From assembly GCA_002432715.1 (NCBI GenBank), contig DJGJ01000064.1:1-64000 (forward strand): a stretch of 64,000 bases of DNA, given 5' to 3'. Source of the DNA: Sphaerochaeta sp. UBA5849 (GTDB lineage: Bacteria > Spirochaetota > Spirochaetia > Sphaerochaetales > Sphaerochaetaceae). The position numbers and the translations under genes are program-made. Position 1 is the first letter of the stretch. Each line of letters starts with the position of its first letter. The notes under the pieces are model-generated. The model was not told the origin of the DNA, did no database searches, and saw nothing but the letters and a program-made list of their open reading frames with translations. Positions 8,676-18,759 of the stretch are shown piece after piece.

Positions 8676-10492
8676 GACTCCACCTTGGTGAAACCATCGC
8701 TCTGGCTGCTTGGGGGAACCTTGAATGCGTCTATGAGGCTGTTGAGCATGATCTCGGTCTCGGCGGCATTCTCCCCAAGCAGGCTGGCGATCTGCTGCAC
8801 TGTCTCCAAGCTCTTCTGGATGACATCCTCGGCTTTCTTGATCACCGTCTCCCTCCTGACAGTGGGGGTGGTGACATCTTCGAACAACGCTCCCACCAGA
8901 TGTTGTTTCTCCACCGAGAAGAGGGTGACTTTCAGAAACTTGTCCTGATAGTGCAGGCGGTACTGCTGGGCCCGGGGATTGGAAAACTGGTTCTGGAATT
9001 TCTCATGGAACGGGACAAACCGTTCAAGCGGCAAACCGCCTACCAAACCCAGCAAGTCACCATCGATGGAGAAATCCAGGTCACCGAAAAGCTTGAGAAA
9101 GCTATTGTTGCAGTCGACGATTTTCAGCTGGTCATCGACGATGACCACCCCGATTGGAATGGTCCTGAGAAGCACATCGATCTTGCTCTGGGCCTCCTTG
9201 CGCATTTTGGTCACGCACATCTCGGGTTCAGCCATTCCATCAAGATACGCAATGGCCATTTCGCGGCAGCTGTTGTAGCCGCAACCCCCGCAGTTCAACT
9301 CCTCGGCCTTGTCCCGCTTGCCGAGAACCTTCAAGGCCTTCTCAATTTCGGTTTCATCGTGTAGTGAAACAAAGCTCGAAACCGGCAGGTCTTGACTGTT
9401 GTCCCCGGACTTTTCAATCAAGGCATATCCTTTCTCGAGCAAGGTGGCAACAAAGTCCCGGTCACCAGCGAACAGCGGCCCTTCATCGGTAATGCGACTA
9501 CGGGTATACCGCGAAGAGATGCCTTTCTTTGCCGCAGAGGAGCGCCCCTTTTCACAACCGGGCCCATTGATGCAGCCGCCCTCGCAAAAGAGCAGTTCCA
9601 GAAAGTCGGGGTTGACCTGTCCCTTCTCCATTCCTGCAAGCGTCCCGACCACCTGGTTTGAACCGCTGATGGCGACTGCCTTCGTTTGAAACGGGTCGCT
9701 CCCCCATGCAAGGGAAGCGATCATGCCGCCTTCGACAGGATAGAGGGTGGAGGAACCTGCCCTGCAGGGAACAAACGGGGGAACCAGGCAGGGATCGGCA
9801 GCCACCTGCTCTGCAAGCAGAGCCAAATCGAGGTTCTCCAATTTCAGCCAAGTGCGCAGTTCCTCGAAAGTCAGGGCGAAATCAGGGTATCCGGGCGTCT
9901 CATCAGATTCCACCTTCTTTGCAATGCAAGGGCCGATGAAAACAACACCGATCTCCTGCCCATAGAGCTTTCTCAGGTATGCGCTATGGCACTGAAGCGG
10001 CGAAGGCACCTTGGCCAAGGAAGGAATCAAGGAAGGATAATACTTCAACACTGTCTGCACCACGGTGGGACACGCAGTGGATATCCAGGAGCATGTGCCT
10101 CCATTGCTTTGTGCATGCACTTCAATCGACTCATTGACCAATGCCGCACCGATTGCCGTTTCACTTACCGCACTGAATCCCAGACGATGCAAAGCCAATA
10201 CCAAGGCATCCACACCCTCGGGGAATTCACTGGCGGCCGATGGAGCAAGGCTGCAGTAGATTTTTCTCCCGCTGGTCAGAAACTGTCTGACGCGGGCAAG
10301 ATCATTGCGGATTTTTTTAGCATGGGAGGGGCAGATATCGACGCAATGGCCGCAGTAGATGCAGCGGTCCTTCACCACCACCGCCGAGCCATCCTTGACC
10401 TGAATCGCCTTGACCGGGCAGCCGCGCACACATTTATAACAATCCCGGCACTCGGTCAACTCGGTATAGATGGGGTGGATCATGCCTTCCAT
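8672..10492 (-). CDS. Sensory [FeFe]-hydrogenase with PAS domain (HydS, group C-like)
   Basis: A 606-residue multidomain protein. In order: two [4Fe-4S] clusters (CRDCYKCVRGCP, CIYCGHCVDICP), an H-cluster domain with STACPT, IGPCIAKK and FCEGGCINGPG, an extra Fe-S module (CGGCGYNSC...MC, about residue 405), and a PAS domain (about 445-560) with a short helical tail. The first H-cluster motif has one cysteine (TACP) where catalytic enzymes have two (TSCCP). This fits group C hydrogenases, which are thought to sense H2. The gene overlaps the ferredoxin gene by 13 bases. The start could also be the ATG three codons in, at 10483. Confidence 0.85.
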   Translation of the reverse strand: MEGMIHPIYTELTECRDCYKCVRGCPVKAIQVKDGSAVVVKDRCIYCGHCVDICPSHAKKIRNDLARVRQFLTSGRKIYCSLAPSAASEFPEGVDALVLALHRLGFSAVSETAIGAALVNESIEVHAQSNGGTCSWISTACPTVVQTVLKYYPSLIPSLAKVPSPLQCHSAYLRKLYGQEIGVVFIGPCIAKKVESDETPGYPDFALTFEELRTWLKLENLDLALLAEQVAADPCLVPPFVPCRAGSSTLYPVEGGMIASLAWGSDPFQTKAVAISGSNQVVGTLAGMEKGQVNPDFLELLFCEGGCINGPGCEKGRSSAAKKGISSRYTRSRITDEGPLFAGDRDFVATLLEKGYALIEKSGDNSQDLPVSSFVSLHDETEIEKALKVLGKRDKAEELNCGGCGYNSCREMAIAYLDGMAEPEMCVTKMRKEAQSKIDVLLRTIPIGVVIVDDQLKIVDCNNSFLKLFGDLDFSIDGDLLGLVGGLPLERFVPFHEKFQNQFSNPRAQQYRLHYQDKFLKVTLFSVEKQHLVGALFEDVTTPTVRRETVIKKAEDVIQKSLETVQQIASLLGENAAETEIMLNSLIDAFKVPPSSQSDGFTKVES

Positions 10493-10740
10493 TCCCTGTT
10501 GTACAGCTCTCTTTTGACCAGTTCAAGGACGCTTGCAGTATCGAGGCCGCTGTAGGTTTCATTGTCGATCCTCAGGTTCGGACCTTTTGAACAGTTGCCG
10601 AGGCACAGGTGACCGGCCAATTCAACCTGATCGGACAAGCCCTCTTCCTTGAGATATGCTTCCAAGGCCTGCAGGGTTTGAGAATTTCCTCGAGCAAAGC
10701 AGGAGCTTCCCAGACAAAGTTCTACAACCAATTTATCCAT
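10480..10740 (-). CDS. Thioredoxin-like [2Fe-2S] ferredoxin, first gene of the hydrogenase operon
   Basis: An 86-residue NuoE-type [2Fe-2S] protein with CLGSSCF near residue 9 and CLGNC near residue 47. I place the start at 10740, where GTGAGG precedes the ATG; the longer frame to 10788 would begin inside the promoter region. It leads the operon that continues with HydS, the PP2C protein, a second ferredoxin, the hydrogenase and the GAF reductase. It probably passes electrons to HydS. Confidence 0.8.
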   Translation of the reverse strand: MDKLVVELCLGSSCFARGNSQTLQALEAYLKEEGLSDQVELAGHLCLGNCSKGPNLRIDNETYSGLDTASVLELVKRELYNREWKA

Positions 10741-10752
10741 CACTACGACCTC

Positions 10753-10801
10753 ACAACCTGTTGTTGGGCTCAATCGTACTGCGAACACCCCTGCAAGTCA
10801 A
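10753..10801 (-). promoter_or_regulatory. Promoter and operator-like palindrome of the hydrogenase operon
   Basis: TTGACT (10796-10801) and TACGAT (10773-10778) are separated by 17 bases on the minus strand. The expected start, near 10766, is followed at once by a perfect palindrome ACAACAGGTTGT (10753-10764), well placed for a repressor. The neighbouring Rex is an obvious candidate, but the half-site order is not the usual Rex TTGTgA...TcACAA arrangement, so the binding protein is unknown. Confidence 0.5.
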
Positions 10802-10894
10802 TAATTCTTGAGAAAATGGAACTTTATTCTGAGTTTCCAGTATTTATATGGTATATTAATCCCGTTTAATTCATTTTAATATTCTTCTAGGAAT

Positions 10895-10923
10895 ATTTAA
10901 AAGGGGTACCGTAACGATACCCC
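10895..10923 (-). terminator. Terminator of rex
   Basis: On the minus strand GGGGTA (10918-10923) and TACCCC (10903-10908) form a hairpin with a nine-base loop, followed by TTTT and AT-rich sequence. It separates rex from the hydrogenase operon. An inverted repeat AATATTC/GAATATT overlaps and follows it (10878-10897). Confidence 0.75.
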
Positions 10924-10941
10924 GTATTGCAATCAGTTAAT

Positions 10942-11613
10942 TTACCACTCGTCATCCTCTTCGAGCAGGTCTTCCTTGGCCATTTTCCGCTTGACCTTGG
11001 CAGAAAGCACGGCAAAACTGGTTGCCAGGTCGGTACGCTGCACCACCACCCGAGGCGGAAGCTTCAAATCCTTCGGAGCAAAGTTCCAAATGGCAAGAAT
11101 TCCGCATGCCACCAGTTTTTCAGCAACTTCTTGGGCTTGCACTGCAGGGACGGCGATGACCCCGATGTTCACATGGTTTTCCTCGAGGTACTGCTGCAGA
11201 TGAGAAAGCGGATACACAGGAACATCGCCCAGTTTCGCACCCCACTTCTGCTGGTCGATGTCAAAGGCAGCCACAATCTTCAGTCCATAGCTCTCAAAAC
11301 CCTCGTAGCGGGCAAGCGCCGATCCGAGATGGCCTGCTCCGATGAGCACTGCATCGGTCGCATTGTCCCAACCAAGGGTGTGCACGATTGCATCGATGAG
11401 TTTGACTACGGTAAAGCCCACCTTTGGTTTGCCTTCAATTCCGGTGCATGAAATATCCTTGCGGACTTGAATCGGTTTCAGGCCGAGCTCATCGGCGAGC
11501 ATGGTAGCCGATACCATTTCCATCCCCTCGTCGCGATAGCCCTTGAGAAGGCGGAGATAGGAAGGAAAACGCTTGATGGTGGGGATGGGAATTCCACGGT
11601 TGTCTGTTGCCAT
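10942..11613 (-). CDS. rex: Redox-sensing transcriptional repressor Rex
   Basis: A 223-residue repressor that senses the NADH/NAD+ ratio. The N-terminal winged helix (IPTIKRFPSYLRLL...VSATMLADELGLKPIQVRKDI) is followed by the KVGF hinge and a Rossmann NAD(H)-binding domain with GAGHLGSAL. Two ATG codons are adjacent (11616 and 11613); the second is better spaced from AGGAG. The gene begins on the stop codon of ispH. Known Rex targets include fermentation and hydrogenase genes, which fits the operon directly downstream. Confidence 0.93.
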   Translation of the reverse strand: MATDNRGIPIPTIKRFPSYLRLLKGYRDEGMEMVSATMLADELGLKPIQVRKDISCTGIEGKPKVGFTVVKLIDAIVHTLGWDNATDAVLIGAGHLGSALARYEGFESYGLKIVAAFDIDQQKWGAKLGDVPVYPLSHLQQYLEENHVNIGVIAVPAVQAQEVAEKLVACGILAIWNFAPKDLKLPPRVVVQRTDLATSFAVLSAKVKRKMAKEDLLEEDDEW

Positions 11614-11615
11614 CA

Positions 11616-12473
11616 TTACTCCTGTTGCAGTGCATCGACGATACTCTCTACGAGAGAGGACGGTGTGGATGCCCCCGCTGTAATGCCCAGTATAGCACAC
11701 TGGCGCATTTCATTTGTGATTTCTGCTGCTTCCTCTATATGCCAAGCCTTCCTGCCCATTTCAAGAACCATCGAGTACAGCGCCTTGGTATTCGCACTGT
11801 CCTTTCCTCCGATGACCAGCACAGCATCACATTGCCCGGCAAGCTCGCTCAGGGCGGTCCTGCGATTCACCGAGCTGGGACAGATATCATTTACAAACAC
11901 CACCTCAATGCCTTTCTGCTGCCAGGATGTCAAGGCAGCCTGTATCTGCATCCACAAGTTCTGGTCGAAAGTGGTCTGTACAAATACAGCGTAAGATACG
12001 CCTTCCCCAGGCTCTCCTACGTCCTCAAGAGTTGTGATGAGCCTGCTGGTGATGGGCTTTCCATCGAGCAAGACCTCCTGCATGGCTGTCGACTCAGGGT
12101 GTTTGTAGTGCCCGACAACCAGGATCGTATGGGTGACGGCATAGTGGGCTATATGCAGGAGATTGCGTTTGACCACCGGACAGGTGGTATCCACAATCTG
12201 ATATCCGGCATCCAGAAAATCTGAACGCAGCTTATCCCCCACTCCGTGGGCCCGCAGGACCACCACTCCTCGCTCGTGCCCTTCGGGCCCGGCTATCTCA
12301 ATCATTCCTGCTTGGGCGAAATGGTTGCAGACTTGCTTGTTATGGATCAATTTACCCAAGGAGTACACAGGAAGCCCGGTCTTCCGGGCATCCTCGATGG
12401 CGCCCCAGGCCATATCAAGCGCCCGTGAAACCCCTTTGCAATACCCCATGGTAGGTGACATGACTAGTTTCAT
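11616..12473 (-). CDS. ispH: 4-hydroxy-3-methylbut-2-enyl diphosphate reductase
   Basis: Last enzyme of the MEP isoprenoid pathway, a [4Fe-4S] protein of 285 residues that makes IPP and DMAPP. The three cluster cysteines lie in GYCKGV (N-terminus), TTCPVV and NDICPSS; substrate-binding segments HNKQV and RAHGV are present. I chose the start at 12473; the longer frame would run back through the secF terminator into secF. Only a weak GGA precedes this ATG. The gene is directly coupled to rex by overlapping stop and start codons. Confidence 0.92.
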   Translation of the reverse strand: MKLVMSPTMGYCKGVSRALDMAWGAIEDARKTGLPVYSLGKLIHNKQVCNHFAQAGMIEIAGPEGHERGVVVLRAHGVGDKLRSDFLDAGYQIVDTTCPVVKRNLLHIAHYAVTHTILVVGHYKHPESTAMQEVLLDGKPITSRLITTLEDVGEPGEGVSYAVFVQTTFDQNLWMQIQAALTSWQQKGIEVVFVNDICPSSVNRRTALSELAGQCDAVLVIGGKDSANTKALYSMVLEMGRKAWHIEEAAEITNEMRQCAILGITAGASTPSSLVESIVDALQQE

Positions 12474-12488
12474 AGCATCCAGTATGAC

Positions 12489-12523
12489 AAAAATACTGCC
12501 GCAAGGTAACCCCACGGCAGTAT
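12489..12523 (-). terminator. Terminator of the yajC-secD-secF operon
   Basis: ATACTGCCG (12515-12523, read on minus) pairs with CGGCAGTAT (12493-12501) around a 13-base loop, followed by five T. It lies between the secF stop and the ispH start. Confidence 0.85.
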
Positions 12524-12552
12524 CTTTTGGAACGGGAAATTCTTTGTTCCGG

Positions 12553-13749
12553 TTACTTGGCCGCAACCACCGCACCTTGTTTCTTCTGAGCCTTACTGAT
12601 CCAGTAGAGCATGGAAGGAGCGAGGAAGTTGGAGGAGAAGGTACCAAATAGAATTCCGAACATCATGTTGATGGCAAAGAGCTGAATATCGCCAGATGCA
12701 AAGATTGCAAGCGGAAGAATCGCCACCAAGGTGGTGACTGCACTCATAATGGTTCTGCTCACCGACTGAGTCACACTCAGGTCGATCAGCTTGGACAGGG
12801 CAGCATTCTTGTTCAACGTCACATTTTCACGGACACGGTCGAAAATAACGATGGTGTTGTTCAGGGAGTATCCGATGATGGTCAGCAGAGCTGCTATCGT
12901 CGTGCTCGAAAACTCAAGGCGCAAAATCGAGATGGCGGTCAGCATCATCAGAATATCATGCACCAGGGCGATCAAGGAGGAGACTGCATAGGCAAAGCGG
13001 AATCTGATCCAGACATACAGCAGAATCAAAGCCATGGCGACAACAATGGCCAGAATCGAGCTGGAGAGCAGGTTTGCACTGAACTTGGGCCCGATATAGT
13101 CACTCTGCAGGACTACAACGTTTCCTTGTCCAAAGAAAGATGCAAGCGCATTCTTGACCTCTTCTTCCATGGAAGCCTGGGTTGCACCGTCCTTGATTCC
13201 CAAGCGGATCTGGAACGTCTGGTTCTCGGCAGAACCCACGGTCTGCACCTTGGCATTTCCAAGAGAGGTGATGGCCGAGCGGACATCCTCGATGGAAGTG
13301 GTGCCGGTGCCCTGGAAGTTCAGCCTGGTCGGAGTACTGCTCAACGTTGCAGGAAAACCGTATCCGGAGAGCAGGTCCGCCGTATTCAACGAACCATCAA
13401 CTGCAACCGCACTAACTTCAGGCACTGCATTCAGCGCTGCAGCAAGATCCTTGGCGGTCGGGTAGGCCTGGGAGTGGAAGCTGGTCGTAGCGACGCCTTC
13501 CTCACCGCGAACCTCAAGGCTCAAGGCGGATCCGGAAATTGAAAGGACTGCATCCTTGTTGCCGCTGTATGTCACTTCGAGGCCGACGGGAGCGATTTGG
13601 ATGCGCTGGCTCAAGCCGCTCTCGAAGTCAACCCCGAGGTTGAAACCCCCGAACACAACAAAGGAGACGGCTCCGGCAAGCAGGAGGACCACAGCCAGAA
13701 TCCATGCATACCAGCGAAGTTTGATGACAGGAATATCGTTCTTAAGCAT
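12553..13749 (-). CDS. secF: Protein translocase subunit SecF
   Basis: Membrane subunit (398 residues) that works with SecD to drive the late step of Sec protein export. It has an N-terminal membrane helix, a long periplasmic segment (about residues 35-235) and a five-helix RND-type C-terminal domain containing the SecF signature region (SLIALVHDILMMLTAIS, YSLNNTIVIFDRVREN). The periplasmic domain is longer than in E. coli SecF (323 residues total). The ATG abuts the secD stop (TAAATG). Confidence 0.93.
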   Translation of the reverse strand: MLKNDIPVIKLRWYAWILAVVLLLAGAVSFVVFGGFNLGVDFESGLSQRIQIAPVGLEVTYSGNKDAVLSISGSALSLEVRGEEGVATTSFHSQAYPTAKDLAAALNAVPEVSAVAVDGSLNTADLLSGYGFPATLSSTPTRLNFQGTGTTSIEDVRSAITSLGNAKVQTVGSAENQTFQIRLGIKDGATQASMEEEVKNALASFFGQGNVVVLQSDYIGPKFSANLLSSSILAIVVAMALILLYVWIRFRFAYAVSSLIALVHDILMMLTAISILRLEFSSTTIAALLTIIGYSLNNTIVIFDRVRENVTLNKNAALSKLIDLSVTQSVSRTIMSAVTTLVAILPLAIFASGDIQLFAINMMFGILFGTFSSNFLAPSMLYWISKAQKKQGAVVAAK

Positions 13750-15477
13750 TTAGTTTTTCCTCCAGCTGATGTGCAATTTCTTGCCCTCTCGGTGAGCGAC
13801 CGCCGCATCAAAAATGAGATGCGAGACAAACAGGGCGGTGAACAACGAGCTGACAATACCGATGGCCAAGGTATTTGCAAAGCCTTTCACCGAGCTGCTT
13901 CCGAGCTGCGAGAGCACCAAGGCCGCGATGATCGTAGTGATGTTGGCGTCCATGACCGTCCAGAAAGCTTTGTCAAAGCCTGCCTTGATGGCTGCAACGT
14001 CGCTCTTGCCCAATCGTCGCTCTTCCTTGATACGCTCAAAAATAATGACGTTTGTGTCGACTGCCATACCCAAGGTAAGGATCAGACCCGCCACACTGGT
14101 CAAAGTCAAGGTGAAGTTGAAAGCTGAAAGCACGCTGATCATGATAAAGAGGTTGAACAGCAGGGCCACGTCAGCCACCAGACCGGACACATTGTAGTAG
14201 GCAAACATCAGGATGATGACCAAGGCAAGGCCGATTGCAATCGCCTTCACACCTGCATTGACTGCATCCTCACCCAAGGTTGCACCGACAGCCTGCTGGC
14301 TGGAGACGATCAACTCGATGGGAAGCGCTGCGGTTCGCAGCACGATGGCCAGGTCACTGGCTTCCTCGGCATTGAAACCGGAAATCTGGACACTATTGCG
14401 GATTCCCTCATTGATGGTGGCCATTGCCTTGACTTTTCCATCCATGACAACCGCCATGGTGTCGCCCACATGGGTGGAGGTGAGCTTGTAGAAAATATCC
14501 CCTCCAAGACTGTCAAGCTGGAAGTTTACAACCGGGCGGCCGGTGATGCCATCGGTTCCCGTGGTGGCGCTCTCCAGGTGGATGCCGTCCAAGCCGACTT
14601 CCTCTTCGATAACCACATAGCTTTCAAGTTCGTCAATGCCATAGGCATCACTGACATAATAGCCGGCGGCAATCTTGCCGGCAGGCAGGAAGTCCGGTTG
14701 CTTCAGAGCACCGGTATCGGTATAGACTTCAGAAGGATTGGCCTTGTAGTACGCGTCAAGCTCTGCGGTCAAGGCGGTGTCAACCATCTTGAAGACCAGG
14801 GAGCCCTTGCCGCGAAGGAACGAGTTTACCCGCTCGGGATCGGCAGCGCCGGGAATCTCGATCAAAATCTGATCGCTGCCCTGCAGCCTGATGACCGGCT
14901 CGCTGACGCCGAACTGGTCGATGCGCTTCTCGAGAATCTCGATATCCTGTCGGATGGCTTCGGCAATCTCGGAAGAGGAGGCAGGGCTGCCCTTCTTCGC
15001 CTCGTAACTTGCCGTATCAGCTTCCAGGAGGATACTCATACCACCACGCAGGTCCAAACCAAGCTGTAAAGCCTTGTTTCCTAGGGCCTTCAGGTCAAGC
15101 AGGGTTGTGCGGTAATACGCCTCGATGGTATCGAACATATTCTGCTCATTGTAGAATCCACTAAAGAGAGCTTCCAACGTCCATGTCTTGGGGACCGGGC
15201 GCTTCATAGCTTTGTAATTTGCCTTGGCACTATCCTTGAGATAGGAATACTGAGCGGGAAGAGCCGCCGCAGGATCCTGGGCCACCAAATCCTTCAAGGA
15301 ACGCAGGTCCCGTGAAGCCTGCCCTCGGGCATACTCCTTAATCTGTACATTTGAGCCTGTTGCAAGTTCCTTGGTGTCCTGCGGTACGAATCCATACCAC
15401 TTGATGGTGGGATACAAGAAGTATCCACACAACAAGATGACAGCCAGAACGATCACCAGACGACTCCGTTTTTTCAT
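13750..15477 (-). CDS. secD: Protein translocase subunit SecD
   Basis: A 575-residue partner of SecF. It has a signal-anchor helix at the N-terminus, the P1 head with the DLRGGMSILLEAD and RIDQFGVSEPVIRLQG motifs, and a C-terminal six-helix domain (GLALVIILMFAYY to FTALFVSHLIFD) with the NVIIFERIKEE motif. GGAGAG precedes the ATG. Together with yajC upstream it forms the usual yajC-secD-secF operon. Confidence 0.94.
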   Translation of the reverse strand: MKKRSRLVIVLAVILLCGYFLYPTIKWYGFVPQDTKELATGSNVQIKEYARGQASRDLRSLKDLVAQDPAAALPAQYSYLKDSAKANYKAMKRPVPKTWTLEALFSGFYNEQNMFDTIEAYYRTTLLDLKALGNKALQLGLDLRGGMSILLEADTASYEAKKGSPASSSEIAEAIRQDIEILEKRIDQFGVSEPVIRLQGSDQILIEIPGAADPERVNSFLRGKGSLVFKMVDTALTAELDAYYKANPSEVYTDTGALKQPDFLPAGKIAAGYYVSDAYGIDELESYVVIEEEVGLDGIHLESATTGTDGITGRPVVNFQLDSLGGDIFYKLTSTHVGDTMAVVMDGKVKAMATINEGIRNSVQISGFNAEEASDLAIVLRTAALPIELIVSSQQAVGATLGEDAVNAGVKAIAIGLALVIILMFAYYNVSGLVADVALLFNLFIMISVLSAFNFTLTLTSVAGLILTLGMAVDTNVIIFERIKEERRLGKSDVAAIKAGFDKAFWTVMDANITTIIAALVLSQLGSSSVKGFANTLAIGIVSSLFTALFVSHLIFDAAVAHREGKKLHISWRKN

Positions 15478-15506
15478 GATACTCTCCAGATTGTCTTCAA
15501 CAGAAT

Positions 15507-15956
15507 TTAGTTGTTCTCTTTTTTCTCAGCATCGGCTTCGACTGCAACCACTTCAGGCTTTGCTTCTACAGCCTCGGGAGCACTCACCTGCTCTTTCTTG
15601 GCTCTCTTCTTGCTTGAAGGTTCAGTCGTCTCAGCTTTGCGGTTAACAATGCTGCTGATTGCATTCCTGGAGAACTCAATACGGGTATTGTCATCAACCT
15701 TGACCACTATGGTAGTCTCTTTTACAGCAACTACGGTTCCGTGGATGCCACCGATGGAAACAACCTTGTCTCCCTTCTTGATGGCGGCAAGCATCTCCTT
15801 GGTCTCCCTGTCCCGCTTCTTCTGCGGTCGGATGATCAAGAAGTAAAAGATGACAATGATGAGACCAAAAGTGACAAAGGTAGTCATCATTGAACCAGTT
15901 GAGCCCGCGGCACCTGATGCCTCTGGGGCGGCCATAGCACTAAGCATTGAAAGCAT
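15507..15956 (-). CDS. yajC: Preprotein translocase accessory protein YajC
   Basis: A 149-residue single-span membrane protein. One helix (FVTFGLIIVIFYFLIIRPQKKR, about residues 26-48) is followed by the conserved cytoplasmic segment (GDKVVSIGGIHGTVV) and a charged, low-complexity, Glu/Ala/Lys-rich tail about 50 residues longer than usual. GTGAGG is placed seven bases before the ATG. It is the first gene of the sec operon. Confidence 0.9.
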   Translation of the reverse strand: MLSMLSAMAAPEASGAAGSTGSMMTTFVTFGLIIVIFYFLIIRPQKKRDRETKEMLAAIKKGDKVVSIGGIHGTVVAVKETTIVVKVDDNTRIEFSRNAISSIVNRKAETTEPSSKKRAKKEQVSAPEAVEAKPEVVAVEADAEKKENN

Positions 15957-16037
15957 GGGTAATCCTCACTTTGCAAGAAATCGGATGCAGAAAAGAGGTG
16001 GAAGAGTCCTTCGCATCCAATTTTCCAAGTATCGATA

Positions 16038-16067
16038 AAAGTAGCACGTTCACGACATGGTAGTCAA
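16038..16067 (-). promoter_or_regulatory. Promoter of the yajC-secDF operon
   Basis: On the minus strand TTGACT (16062-16067) and TACTTT (16038-16043) are 18 bases apart. This leaves a leader of about 75 bases before the yajC ATG. Confidence 0.5.
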
Positions 16068-16083
16068 GTTTTACCATTACACC

Positions 16084-16112
16084 AAAAAAGGGGCCGCAGT
16101 TGTTGCGGCCCC
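16084..16112 (-). terminator. Terminator of groEL
   Basis: GGGGCCGCA/TGCGGCCCC, a 9-bp GC-rich stem with a 5-base loop, followed by six T on the minus strand. A textbook intrinsic terminator. Confidence 0.92.
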
Positions 16113-16130
16113 TCCTCTGTAGGCGATAAT

Positions 16131-17780
<1,650 letters not shown>

Positions 17781-17880
17781 TTAAAGAATATGTTGTGCGA
17801 TTACGTGTGGTAAGACCAAACGGAGCTACCGTCATGTAACATACAAATAAAAATGCCGAGAAGCAAGTGAAAAATGCAGA

Positions 17881-18759
17881 TTACGTGAATATCAGGGACA
17901 AAGACATGCCCAAAATAGCGGAAGCAACATTACTTACCAAGTTCACCATATCATTATCCACCCACCTTAGTCCACGCTCAAGCGGCAGGGCCCTTCCATC
18001 GACGATCGGCCGCTCGGTGATGCAATCATTGGCCTCATCATAATAGTGTGCCTGTACAGTCGCCCCCAAGACACTATCCAACAGACACCCTGCAAAGGAG
18101 CTGAGGGCAATGACGGAGGCTGCGAGAACACTCATAGAGCTCATCGGCAGAAAGCATCCCCACACGCACAAAGCAATCAGGACAGCTCCCAAGAGACCGC
18201 TGGCGAGGCCGAGCGGACTTATTGCTCCGCTAAGACCAGGGGTCATGGGGCGGCCGGTGATGATGGAAACGGGTTTGGTCTTGGAGAGAATGCCCACCTC
18301 GCTTGCGAAGGTGTCGCTGGCCGCCTCCCCCACCGCCGAACCGAACATCACCAGAAACGGGAGACTGGGATTGTAGGCATATAAAAGGGCGGAAACCAAG
18401 GCCATCAGGCCATTGGCATATACCTGTACGGCGTCACGGCGCCCGCCTTTCTCTTGAATCTTCATAACATCAAAGGAAATTATCCGCTTGGACAGCTTGC
18501 CGAGCACCCCGGCCGCCACAAAGAACAGCAACAAGGTCGCCAAGGCGCCGAAGCCCAGGATCCAAGTGGGGCCGAAACCAACCAAAAAGGCTGCAACAGC
18601 TCCAGCGAAGGTGAGTTGGCGGGCGATGTAGGAGCTTACCGCAACAATCAGCATAATCAAGACAAGAACCCAGAAAGCAAAGGGTAACGAAAAAAAGAAT
18701 CCATTGAAATAGGAGGTGAGAGAACCGGTTGCCGGAACAAGGTTCGCATACGCACTCAT
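17881..18759 (-). CDS. DUF92 membrane protein (VTE6/TMEM19-like)
   Basis: A 292-residue polytopic membrane protein of the DUF92 family, with the conserved SAVGEAASDTFASEVG and GRPMTPGLSGAISPLG segments. Plant VTE6, a phytyl-phosphate kinase, belongs to this family. The start at 18759 overlaps the stop of the upstream gene by four bases (ATGA), so the two are made as a pair. In a non-photosynthetic anaerobe the substrate is more likely another isoprenoid alcohol phosphate; that is inference. Confidence 0.8.
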   Translation of the reverse strand: MSAYANLVPATGSLTSYFNGFFFSLPFAFWVLVLIMLIVAVSSYIARQLTFAGAVAAFLVGFGPTWILGFGALATLLLFFVAAGVLGKLSKRIISFDVMKIQEKGGRRDAVQVYANGLMALVSALLYAYNPSLPFLVMFGSAVGEAASDTFASEVGILSKTKPVSIITGRPMTPGLSGAISPLGLASGLLGAVLIALCVWGCFLPMSSMSVLAASVIALSSFAGCLLDSVLGATVQAHYYDEANDCITERPIVDGRALPLERGLRWVDNDMVNLVSNVASAILGMSLSLIFT

